Shown: positions 56,099-63,853 of the stretch, one piece after another | How positions within the stretch are numbered: the stretch's first letter is position 1 | How the letters are laid out: every line of letters starts with the position of its first letter | Assembly: GCF_013623775.1 (NCBI RefSeq) | Contig: NZ_JABFAM010000005.1 | Span: 541,318-605,317 of the forward strand | Direction: 5' to 3' | Origin: Rufibacter sp. XAAS-G3-1 | GTDB lineage: Bacteria > Bacteroidota > Bacteroidia > Cytophagales > Hymenobacteraceae | Length of the DNA: 64,000 nucleotides | Made by a program: the position numbers and the translations under genes | Notes under the pieces: generated by a model | What the model saw: the letters and a program-made list of their open reading frames with translations, nothing else | The model's database searches: none | What the model was told of the DNA's origin: nothing

Positions 56099-56529
56099 TT
56101 AGCAGTTATTGGTTGTAATGCCTGTATTACCCTGTAAAGGCTTATACCCTTCCTCGGAGGGGTCTCATCTTACAGGGGAAGAACAGCTTGAGCCGCCTTT
56201 CTCCCGTTCTGTCGGGGGGGCAGGACGGGAGAAAAGCGGGTTGGTGCGTTTTAGGTGCGTTTTCCGCAAAACAGGCCCAAAACGCGCAAACCACCATCCC
56301 CGCTCTTTCGGTGGTGGAACTCCGCAGCAGACAGGTCAGGCCCGGACAGCGGCATCAGCAGAAGTTTCTCCAGAAGATGGGGAAGGTTTTACTCTCCAAG
56401 ATCTCCTTCAAAGGGCACGGATCATACAATAATGGTATTAGTTTAAGATGTAGACAAAGTGCCGGGACGTCGCAGGTAGCCCACATTCGCGGGACGCGAC
56501 CATTGTTTTCCTAAAAATACCAATTCTCT

Positions 56530-59500
56530 TTACCTGAGAATCTCTACCCAGCCTTTGGCGCTGTTGCCTTCGGTGTCTTTTAAGATGTAGAAATACGAGC
56601 CTTCAGAGAGGTTGCCGCCGTCCCACTTCTGGTTGTAGATTTTCTCCTGGTGCACCTCTTTTCCCCAGAGGTTGTACACCGTCAACTCCGTAGGGAAACA
56701 GCTGAAATGCTGCACGAAGGTTTCGTTTTTGTCATCGCCGTTGGGCGTGAAGATATTGGGGATAAACGGAGGGGCCACCACCACGGCACCTACCTCTATG
56801 GTTTCCTGGCAACCGTTGCCGTAGGTGGCCACCAAGGTGACTTTATATGAGCCCGGGGTTTTGTACAGGTGCCTTGGGGTGGGTTCATTAGACTGCGTAC
56901 CATCCCCGAAATGCCAGATAAAGCCAGTGGCATTGGTGGTGCCGTTGGAGAAAGCAGCATTGAAAGGGGCGTAGCCCGAAATGGCTGGATTGTCTTGGCA
57001 GGTATTGGCCAACTGCGCTTCCATGGTGGGTCTGGGGGGCAGATTAATGAGCTTGGCGTCAGAAACCACGCAAGGGTCTGTAATGGCATAGGAAACCTTG
57101 ATGGCTCCTGAGTAACCTGCCGGGGGCGTGAACAGGCCCGTGGGCGAAACGCCGGTGCCGCTCCAGGTGCCACCGGCTACATTCGCGCGAAGCTGGAAAG
57201 GGGTGAGATTGCCGGGGCACAGGGTAGTGTCTGGGCCAATCTCCACCACCGGCAGGTAAACCTCTATGGCTTGGGTGACAGAGCCGCAGAAGCCATTGGT
57301 GCCATCGCTGGTGTAGGTAACCACATGCTTGCCCACGCCCGCCACAGAAGGCGTGAAGGTGGAACCCGTTACCCCTTTCCCCGAGAAAACGCCCCCGGCC
57401 GGGGAACCGATTAGCTGTACCGGCACCGTTGAAGTAGCGCAGTACCTAGGCTCTGGAACCGAAAGGGTATGGGGCATGGGCGGCGTCACGTTCATGACCA
57501 TGGTATTGGAAATGGAGCAGGCACCGGTTCCGGTAACGGTATACGTAAGCGTGCGGGCACCAATCAATGCAGAGGTGGGAGTGAACCGATAGATGCCATT
57601 GGTGGAAGAAACGCCGTCGCCCGACCAGACTCCGCCAATAGGCGTGCCCTTCAGAACAAGTGACAGGGCATGCGCGCATATTTCCTGGTCAGGGCCCGCG
57701 TCGGCCCGCAGTTCTTCGGCGAAGTCAAATTTAAACGAGGCATTGTTGCAGTTAAGGCTGTTGTTGTCTTTGGAGTAGAAGTTAGCCCCGGGCGGCATGG
57801 GGAAGTTGGAACGGCCCTGGCAGCCGCCGCACACAGCCTGGTACACGTAGCCTTTCTTGTCGAACCGGCTGGTGCCGCCGTCTACGTGCTCGTAACTACC
57901 ACCGCCCACCGCCTGGTTACCGCCGTAGAAGGTGGCGTAGAGCAGTTGTTTGGCATCGGTGCCTAATTGCATGAGGTAGAAGTCGCCGCCGTCGGTGGTG
58001 GTTTGCGCGGCGTCAGAGGTGGTGGGGAGGCCGGTGGTGGTACCGTTGCCGTATACCCCTCCGTTGTTGTTGCCGCCCCAGCCCGAGACATAAATGCGCT
58101 GGCAGTCATCTACCAGAAAAGCGGTGGGCGAAAGGTCAATGGTATTGCGGCCCGTTCCAAACGCGGTAGACCAGGCGGTGGCGGAAAGGTCATTGCTCAG
58201 TTTATGCAGGAACTGTCGGCCATTGTTGTTCCGGTAGGTGCCGCTGGTCACCGGATAGTTGCCCAAAGTCTGGCCAAACAAATACACGTTATTGGTGGCA
58301 TCTAACTGCAGAAAATACGTCTGGTCATACGCCGAAGTTCCCAGGAAAGTAGCTGCCATAATGGAAGTTCCCGCCGGATTGATTTTGAGCACGAAGCCGT
58401 CTGTATTGCCCGAGGAGGTTGGTTTCAACCCGTTGGCAGTGCCGGGCAGGGTAGTGCTGGTGGTGCCTCCGCAGACGTACACCTGCCGGTTCTGGTCTAG
58501 CTGTATGGAATAGGCCGCGTCTATGCCCGTGCCCCCGTAAAAGCTAGACCACACCACGCGGCTTAAGTCTGGGGAAAGCTTGCTCACCACGGCATCATGC
58601 GTGCCGCCGTGCATCTGGGAGCGGAAACCGTTCTGGGCCGGAAAGTCTGAGGAAGAGGTATTGGAGGCAATGTACACGTTGCCGTCTGGGTCTGTGCTAA
58701 TATCACCGCGGTATTGGTCGCCGTAGTTCTGCACCAAGGTAGGGGTGGTGGTAAGCCGGGGCAAAAGGCCATCGTTCTGACTGCCGCCCAGAAAGGTAGA
58801 CGCCAGCAACTGGTCTCCGGTGCTGCTGAGGCGCGTGATGACCAGGTCTGAGCCCCTGGAATAGGCCGGGTTCCCGCCTGCGCCCAGAGGGGCGATGTAA
58901 GGGCCGCCCTTGAACGTTCGGCTGAACGCATTCTGGGAAGTGGGGTAGTCTGCAGAACTGGTAGTGCCCAGCACCAGAAGCTCATCGGCGGCATTCACCA
59001 CCAGGCTATGAGGCGTCTCGGTATCGCTGCCCCCCAGGTAGGTGGCATACAGCCGCGCCGCCGGGCCGCTGACCTTGGTGGTGTACTTGATGATGGCGAT
59101 GTCCCAGAAACCGTTGAAATCTGTGTTGAAGGCGCCCATGGTGGTAGGATACCCAATACTGGACGCGATGCCCCCGGAATACATGTTGCCCTGGCTGTCA
59201 TAGGTGGCGGTGTAGCCCCAGTTGTCGGCGGTGGAGCCCGTGAACGAGGAAAATTCCACCACGGGGTCAATCACCAGCGGGTGCTGGGAGTTGTAGCCTT
59301 CGGGAAACTGAAAGGAGAGCGTTTGGCCGGTGAGTTGGTACTGGCAGGGAACCGTTACGCGTTGGTTCTGCACCAGTTGGTAGGCCACCGGTTGGTGCTC
59401 TATTACGTCTCCCACCGAGGTTTCCAGGCGCAGGTTTCCGTTCTGCAGAGACAACCGGGTAACTCCTTTATAGGTAAGTTTGATTTGTTCTGGCGACGTG

Positions 59501-60072
59501 CCCGGGGCCACATGAAGGTCATATTTCAGTTTTCCGCCTTGTTCATAGAGGGCCAGGTCAACCCCGTGGTAGAGACTTTGGTAGCGCACCTGCCGGAAAC
59601 CCCTGGCCCCAGTACCCCATTTTTTAGGGTCTTTGCCCAGGTAATAATTCCGGGTTCCTTCCGTGGCTTCCTGCGGCTGCAAGGCGGGGGCAGGGTTGGC
59701 ATTCTCAAAGGTCACCGAATAAGCGTGATTTCTGACGATAGAAGAGGGGCCTATAGTACGCTGAGTGGGGGCGTCCGTCTCCTGGGAATGCCCGTGCTTT
59801 CTGTTAGTGCTTGCCGAATCGCGCAGCGCATACACAAACCCGGTGGGCTGCAGAAATAGCTTGCCGCCCGGTACCTCAGCGGCGAAGGCCACCTGTTTAG
59901 GCCACTGCCCCTTGTTCTCCACAAACTCCAGCGAGCGGGTGTCATTTAGGTTGAGGCGGGAAACGCCCGCCTCTGCTGGCACCGGCACCGTTACCGGCGC
60001 GGGCGCATCCAGGAAGAACTGAAGCAGAGTCCAGAAGGCAGAGGCAATAAAAAGAGGCGCAGGCAGATACAT
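56530..60072 (-). CDS. Large secreted SBBP/PKD protein with gliding-motility (T9SS type B) C-terminus
   Basis: The product has 1180 residues with an N-terminal hydrophobic signal. Residues about 50-290 hold the DUF7948 module (FVENKGQWPKQVAFAAE, YHGVDLALYEQGGKLKYDLHV). About 290-800 hold SBBP-type propeller repeats of the form LYATYLGGSDTETPHSLVV, ASTFLGGSQNDGLLPRL, WSSFYGGTGIDAAYSIQ and AATFLGTSAYDQTYFLQ. Then come Ig-like segments (GGVWSGDGVS, GGVFSGKGVTG, GGTWSGTGVS), a PKD domain (FIWHFGDGTQSNEPTPRH) and the CHU_C-type sorting domain (FIPNIFTPNGDDKNETF, LTVYNLWGKEVHQEK, EGSYFYILK). It should be secreted to the cell surface; likely an adhesin. Confidence 0.93.
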   Translation of the reverse strand: MYLPAPLFIASAFWTLLQFFLDAPAPVTVPVPAEAGVSRLNLNDTRSLEFVENKGQWPKQVAFAAEVPGGKLFLQPTGFVYALRDSASTNRKHGHSQETDAPTQRTIGPSSIVRNHAYSVTFENANPAPALQPQEATEGTRNYYLGKDPKKWGTGARGFRQVRYQSLYHGVDLALYEQGGKLKYDLHVAPGTSPEQIKLTYKGVTRLSLQNGNLRLETSVGDVIEHQPVAYQLVQNQRVTVPCQYQLTGQTLSFQFPEGYNSQHPLVIDPVVEFSSFTGSTADNWGYTATYDSQGNMYSGGIASSIGYPTTMGAFNTDFNGFWDIAIIKYTTKVSGPAARLYATYLGGSDTETPHSLVVNAADELLVLGTTSSADYPTSQNAFSRTFKGGPYIAPLGAGGNPAYSRGSDLVITRLSSTGDQLLASTFLGGSQNDGLLPRLTTTPTLVQNYGDQYRGDISTDPDGNVYIASNTSSSDFPAQNGFRSQMHGGTHDAVVSKLSPDLSRVVWSSFYGGTGIDAAYSIQLDQNRQVYVCGGTTSTTLPGTANGLKPTSSGNTDGFVLKINPAGTSIMAATFLGTSAYDQTYFLQLDATNNVYLFGQTLGNYPVTSGTYRNNNGRQFLHKLSNDLSATAWSTAFGTGRNTIDLSPTAFLVDDCQRIYVSGWGGNNNGGVYGNGTTTGLPTTSDAAQTTTDGGDFYLMQLGTDAKQLLYATFYGGNQAVGGGSYEHVDGGTSRFDKKGYVYQAVCGGCQGRSNFPMPPGANFYSKDNNSLNCNNASFKFDFAEELRADAGPDQEICAHALSLVLKGTPIGGVWSGDGVSSTNGIYRFTPTSALIGARTLTYTVTGTGACSISNTMVMNVTPPMPHTLSVPEPRYCATSTVPVQLIGSPAGGVFSGKGVTGSTFTPSVAGVGKHVVTYTSDGTNGFCGSVTQAIEVYLPVVEIGPDTTLCPGNLTPFQLRANVAGGTWSGTGVSPTGLFTPPAGYSGAIKVSYAITDPCVVSDAKLINLPPRPTMEAQLANTCQDNPAISGYAPFNAAFSNGTTNATGFIWHFGDGTQSNEPTPRHLYKTPGSYKVTLVATYGNGCQETIEVGAVVVAPPFIPNIFTPNGDDKNETFVQHFSCFPTELTVYNLWGKEVHQEKIYNQKWDGGNLSEGSYFYILKDTEGNSAKGWVEILR

Positions 60073-60180
60073 CGTCAGAAAGAGAAACTTCTGACTAAAT
60101 TAAACAAATTTTTCTTAGATTTCTACTGGGCTGCGGCCCTTGTTTTTGGGCTGATTTCAGAAAACAACGCTGAAAACCAA

Positions 60181-60726
60181 TTACCAGCCCATTCTCTCCC
60201 TTAAAGATAGAATATGCCCCACGTGGTGCTCTCCATGCCAGGCGTACAAACCCGCGGCCTGAAACAAATACGTTTCGCCGCTTTGGGGGTGGAAGTAAGA
60301 CCGGTGCCACTCTTCCATGCAGAGCGAGCGCAACAGAATAATCCAGCGCTGGTGCAATGATTCCAGTATTTGCAACGAGAGCGCGGGGTCTGCCCAGCGG
60401 GCATCCTGCAAGTACGCCCAGGAAGACTCCTCGTAGGGTTTAACCACGGGGCAATCCTCGGTCAGTGCCAGCCGGAAACGGCTGTAGGTATTGATGTGGC
60501 TGTCGGCTAAATGGTGCACCACCTGGCGCAGCGACCAGCCGCCGGGGCGGTAGGGCGTGTCCAGTTGCTCGTCTGACAAGTCTTTGATGGCCGCGCGCAG
60601 GTTGGCCGGAAGTGCCTCAATAGCCGTAAGCGATTGTTTCACGAAGGCTGACCGGTACAAAGGCGGGGCTTCATACCGGCCCACCGGGTAGCGCAAAAGT
60701 TCCAGGGGTAAAGTGGTTGTTTCCAT
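60181..60726 (-). CDS. YfiT/DinB-family putative metal-dependent hydrolase
   Basis: A DinB-fold protein of 181 residues. Metal-binding histidines are in QVVHHLADSHINTYSRF (about 67-83) and LYAWHGEHHVGHILSL (about 158-173), the three-His pattern of the YfiT group, annotated as bacillithiol-related or metal-dependent hydrolases. PLELLRYPVGRYEAPP at the start and WAYLQDARWAD in the middle are characteristic. Bacillithiol is plausible in Bacteroidota, but the substrate is unproven. Single gene; a degenerate core palindrome lies just past its stop (60140-60178). Confidence 0.9.
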   Translation of the reverse strand: METTTLPLELLRYPVGRYEAPPLYRSAFVKQSLTAIEALPANLRAAIKDLSDEQLDTPYRPGGWSLRQVVHHLADSHINTYSRFRLALTEDCPVVKPYEESSWAYLQDARWADPALSLQILESLHQRWIILLRSLCMEEWHRSYFHPQSGETYLFQAAGLYAWHGEHHVGHILSLRERMGW

Positions 60727-61033
60727 TCAGAAGAGGGTACAGGTCTTAAGAGCTTGTCTGAAGTTTGGTGCCGTCAACGGCCATGGAAAACGCAGGTTCT
60801 TGCCATGGCTGTTGACGGCACCAAAAACAAAGTTTAAACGCGCTCTAAACAAATCTAACGAAATAGAACTTTCTTGGCTGCGTTTTTCGCCTGTATTTTT
60901 AAAACTACCCCCAAACAAAGATGCCAAAGGCTTTCTGAAAGGCGCGTACGCTACCCGCAGACCCCCGGCACTGAACAGGAAAGCGGTGCTGAATTGGGAC
61001 TGCTAAGTACAAAGACAGACTTACTTTGTCCTA

Positions 61034-61162
61034 TTTGTCCTCCTGGCAGGGTCTTGTGGGCGAACTAGAATAGCTTTGATGGGGCGCCGTTGCCGTTCGC
61101 CACCAGGATCCTTCCAGGAGGACAACAAGAAAAGTAAGTCAAACTAATTTTGTCCGCATACT
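61034..61162 (+). repeat. MITE-like hairpin, copy C
   Basis: TTTGTCCTCCTGGCAGGGTC...GGATCCTTCCAGGAGGACAA with the same inner sequence as copy B (TGGGCGAACTAGAATAGCTT) and the same 3' extension (AAAGTAAGTCAAACTAATTT). Confidence 0.8.
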
Positions 61163-61281
61163 TATTTGAAAAAGAGATGAGAAACGAGGTTGTCTTCTGC
61201 TCGCTCATTTAAGAGGTGGCTGCTCCATCTGCCTTTGCGCGTAACAATGCACCGCCTCTGCCAGTTGAAGCAATGGTACCT

Positions 61282-61318
61282 GTTTTTAACCTTGTTTCTG
61301 TAAAACAGCCCTAAAACG
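61282..61318. repeat. Core palindrome copy just before mutM
   Basis: GTTTTTAACCTTGTTTC...TAAAACAGCCCTAAAACG, ending 14 bp before the ATG of mutM, so it would lie in that gene's leader or promoter. Confidence 0.7.
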
Positions 61319-61332
61319 AGAACCCTTTCGCC

Positions 61333-62148
61333 ATGCCAGAGTTACCCGAGGTAGAAACCTACCGCCGCTTCATTGACGAGACTAGCCTGTACCAGCCCAT
61401 TGCCGAAATTGAGGTGCAAGACCCCAAACGGCAGCTACAGGTAGACCTGGACGATTTCAGGAGGGCTTTGTTGGGCAATCAGTTCACGGGAACCAACCGC
61501 ATTGGCAAACAACTTTTCCTGCTCACCGCCAACGGCCCTATGGTGACCATGCACTTCGGGATGACCGGCGACGTGGCTTTTTACCGTGCCGAAGCCGATA
61601 CGCCGCGCTTTGCCCGGGCAGTGTTCCATTTCCAGAGCGGTTTCAGGTTTGCGTTTGTTGACTCCCGTAAGTTTGGCAGAATTGGGCTCACCCCAAGCGT
61701 AGAGGCGTTCCGGCAGCAGAAGAAGCTGGGCCCCGATGCGCTCACCCTTTCCACCGAGGAACTGACCCAAGGCCTGGCCAAAAAGAAGTCGGCCATTAAA
61801 CCGCTGCTGCTGGATCAACGCATTGCGCCCGGCGTAGGCAACTGGATTGCCGACGAGGTGCTGTTCCAGGCCCAACTGGAGCCCGAACGCTCCGCCCTCT
61901 CCCTCTTACCTGCCGAGATTGACCGGCTGGCCACCTCCATCAGGGAAGTGCTGGAAACCGCCATCGCCGCCGAAGCCATTTACCGCGATTTTCCTTCGCA
62001 CTACCTCATCCACGCCCGCGAATGGGATGAAGCACCGGTGGCCACTACTCCCAACGCCCACCTCAATTGCCCCCGCTGCCAGAGGCTCATTCAGAAGAAG
62101 TATGTAGGCGGCCGCGCTACGTATTTCTGCCCCCATTGCCAACAATAG
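61333..62148 (+). CDS. mutM: Formamidopyrimidine-DNA glycosylase family (Fpg/Nei)
   Basis: A bifunctional glycosylase/AP lyase of 271 residues for oxidised bases. The catalytic N-terminus is MPELPEVETY (Pro2 and Glu3, after removal of Met). Lys59 is in RIGKQLF, the MHFGMTG motif is present, as is PGVGNWIADEVLFQA of the helix-two-turn-helix. The C-terminal zinc finger has Cys246, Cys249, Cys266 and Cys269 (CPRC...CPHC). Lesion preference (MutM or Nei type) cannot be told. The accessory region begins directly after this gene. Confidence 0.93.
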   Translation: MPELPEVETYRRFIDETSLYQPIAEIEVQDPKRQLQVDLDDFRRALLGNQFTGTNRIGKQLFLLTANGPMVTMHFGMTGDVAFYRAEADTPRFARAVFHFQSGFRFAFVDSRKFGRIGLTPSVEAFRQQKKLGPDALTLSTEELTQGLAKKKSAIKPLLLDQRIAPGVGNWIADEVLFQAQLEPERSALSLLPAEIDRLATSIREVLETAIAAEAIYRDFPSHYLIHAREWDEAPVATTPNAHLNCPRCQRLIQKKYVGGRATYFCPHCQQ

Positions 62149-62354
62149 AAGAGGAAGGCATGTCCTTTTGGGAAAAGCTATGCAAAAACTGCTGGGCTTC
62201 TTTGTTGGATGCTTATTTTTAAATATAGTATATTCGGTAGTCCAATTACGGTTATCTGTCAAAAACGGGTGTAAACCGTATGTTTGGAAGTAGTTATAAA
62301 GTACAGATAAGCGTAGGTGGTACGTTTAGCAACAAGTTGGGCAAAATGTAAATT

Positions 62355-62900
62355 ATGGGACTTGTTAAGAGTTATTCAATCGAAGGAGCCAATCTAGTAT
62401 TAACAGAAAGTTTGTTCTGGTCATTTGAAGCGAATCGACATGACTCTATTCGGACTTGGACACTTCTGAACTTTGATAAAGCTTCCATAACTACTGAAGA
62501 CCTCGAAAAGCTGGTTGACTACCAGGAAGATGCCGACTTTGAAGAAAAAATAAATTCGGGTAAAAAACAGCTTTCAATTAGTACCTACCTATACCAAAGT
62601 GAGTATAGAATCATATGTGATGATATAGTTTCGGAGATAAGGCCATATAATTCAGAAGAACTGACTGATATTATATTGAAACACCAACTACATTCTACCG
62701 ACGACAACCGAAAAATCATCAATTACTCTCAATTCATTGGTCATTTGAAAGATTTCTTAGAAAATGAAAGAGTAAAAAAAGAAAGAATATTGGTGCAATC
62801 TCAAACGCCAGAATCAGAAGCAGTATTAAAAGCCAAGGCTAAACTGGGCCTAATAACACAGCTCATGAATCTTATTACAGAATTTGAGCATAAAAAATAA
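62355..62900 (+). CDS. Orphan protein in an integron-like cassette
   Basis: An acidic protein of 181 residues of unknown family, AT-rich relative to its neighbours, with no signal peptide or membrane helix. It looks mostly helical at the C-terminus (LKDFLENERVKKERI, AVLKAKAKLGLITQLMNLITEF). The architecture is that of a gene cassette. The start follows a GTTGGGC box at 62336-62342 by 12 bp, the gene runs alone on the plus strand, and an attC-like palindrome begins 9 bp after the stop. The first box of that palindrome (GCCCAAC) is the exact complement of GTTGGGC. I do not recognise a function. Confidence 0.7.
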   Translation: MGLVKSYSIEGANLVLTESLFWSFEANRHDSIRTWTLLNFDKASITTEDLEKLVDYQEDADFEEKINSGKKQLSISTYLYQSEYRIICDDIVSEIRPYNSEELTDIILKHQLHSTDDNRKIINYSQFIGHLKDFLENERVKKERILVQSQTPESEAVLKAKAKLGLITQLMNLITEFEHKK

Positions 62901-62909
62901 AAACACTTT

Positions 62910-62977
62910 GCCCAACATTGTGCAAACATCATGCTTCGGCCGACGGCCTAGCACGTTGTTTGCACGAGGCCGTTGGC
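62910..62977 (+). other. attC-like recombination site 1
   Basis: Order of boxes: GCCCAAC (62910-62916), spacer ATT, GTGCAAACA (62920-62928), a GC-rich tip with CGGCCGACGGCC, TGTTTGCAC (62957-62965), spacer GAGGCC, GTTGGC (62972-62977). Outer and inner boxes pair with unequal spacers between them, as in integron attC sites (R'', L'', variable tip, L', R'). Confidence 0.6.
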
Positions 62978-63400
62978 AAAAATTTAAAGAATGAAGAACT
63001 GCTCTTCTCGCATAGCAGAAAAAGAAATCGGCAAAAGCGGCAGAAGTAAAAAAATAGAAATCAGCTAAAGAAAAAGTTAGCTTTCAAAAAGTTGGGAACG
63101 CTCACCGGCTTCGACCTGGAAAATTGAAAAGGAATTGACGTGGCGTTTGAGCAAATGAATTTATCTTCAATGCGTGCAGACCGATTTTCGAAATGCGTTT
63201 TCGGCCTCGTTTTCGGAAATGAAGCCAAAAACGTGGAATCAGAAAAACCAGAAAACTCCGATTTCGCGATTAGCGGCTCTTTTTGCCAAAACAGGCCAAA
63301 AACATAAAAAGCGGCAGAATAAACAAAGAAAAACTTTTGCCAACATTGTGTAAAAATCATGCGTCGGCCGACGGCCTAGCACATTTTTTACACGAGTCCG
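62973..63400 (+). mobile_element. Integron-like cassette 2, without a clear gene
   Basis: About 425 bp between two attC-like sites. It starts TTGGCAAAAATTTAAAGAATGA. The ATG at 62991 opens only 25 codons (MKNCSSRIAEKEIG...). The sequence is a diverged duplicate of cassette 3, sharing GGGAACGCTC, CGACCTG, GGAATTGACG and GCGTTTTCGGCCT. It contains two core palindromes (63196-63233 and 63268-63302). Confidence 0.5.
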
Positions 63401-63406
63401 TTAGCC
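63338..63406 (+). other. attC-like recombination site 2
   Basis: Boxes: TGCCAAC (63338-63344), ATT, GTGTAAAAA (63348-63356), tip with CGGCCGACGGCC, TTTTTACAC (63385-63393), GAGTCC, GTTAGC (63400-63405). The inner boxes differ from site 1 in both arms and still pair. TGCCAAC is the exact complement of the GTTGGCA that opens cassette 2. Confidence 0.6.
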
Positions 63407-63418
63407 AAAATTTAAAGA

Positions 63419-63556
63419 ATGAAGAACCGCTCTCGCTTTGCAGAAAAAACATCGGCAAGAGTAGCAGAAGCCGAAAGTGAAATCCGACAAAAGTTTGGAT
63501 TAGCTTCTCCAGAGTTGGGAACGCTCCCCGACTTCGACCTGAAAAGGAGGAATTGA
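63419..63556 (+). CDS. Possible 45-residue cassette protein
   Basis: After the leader GTTAGCCAAAATTTAAAGA, an ATG opens 45 codons: MKNRSRFAEKTSARVAEAES, EIRQKFGLASPELGTLPDFD, then LKRRN. The corresponding frame in cassette 2 is broken. The charged helical composition and conserved leader make it possible that this is the ancestral cassette gene, but the evidence is thin. Three core palindromes or fragments lie between it and the next attC-like site. Confidence 0.25.
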   Translation: MKNRSRFAEKTSARVAEAESEIRQKFGLASPELGTLPDFDLKRRN

Positions 63557-63763
63557 CGTTGCGTTTGCGCAAAAAGAATTTCTCGGCAACGCGTGCAAAG
63601 CGACGGACGGACTTGCGTTTTCGGCCTGTTTTTCCGAAATCAGGCCAAAAGCGGGCGACATGAAAAGAAAAGAATCGCGCTCGGCAAGCTGTTTTCGGCT
63701 TCGTTTTCTGAAATCAGGCAAAAAGCAGAAAGAAGACGAGCAGTCTTTGCAGAAAAAAACTAG

Positions 63764-63826
63764 ACCTAACAACGTGTAAACCCCACCTCGGCCGACGGCC
63801 TGCGGCGTCGTTTACACCAGTACGAA
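63764..63826 (+). other. attC-like recombination site 3, right end lost
   Basis: Boxes: ACCTAAC (63764-63770), GTGTAAAC (63774-63781), tip with CGGCCGACGGCC, GTTTACAC (63810-63817). The expected GTT box after it is missing; instead the sequence runs CAGTACGAAAT toward the IS110-type gene. Confidence 0.5.
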
Positions 63827-63853
63827 ATCTATGATGAAAGCAAGGGTTTCGCT

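Noticed and set aside
59008..59859. Open frame of 283 codons on the plus strand
   Set aside because: It lies antisense within the large SBBP/PKD gene and has the Gly/Arg/Val/His-rich composition of a shadow frame.
62910..62977. Simple terminator or MITE end for the orphan gene
   Set aside because: There is no T run, the spacers between paired boxes are unequal, and the outer box matches the cassette's own 5' end, which a terminator or MITE would not predict.
62910..63826. CRISPR array
   Set aside because: The three repeats are about 425 bp apart, are long imperfect palindromes that differ from each other, and are not separated by short spacers; no cas gene is present.
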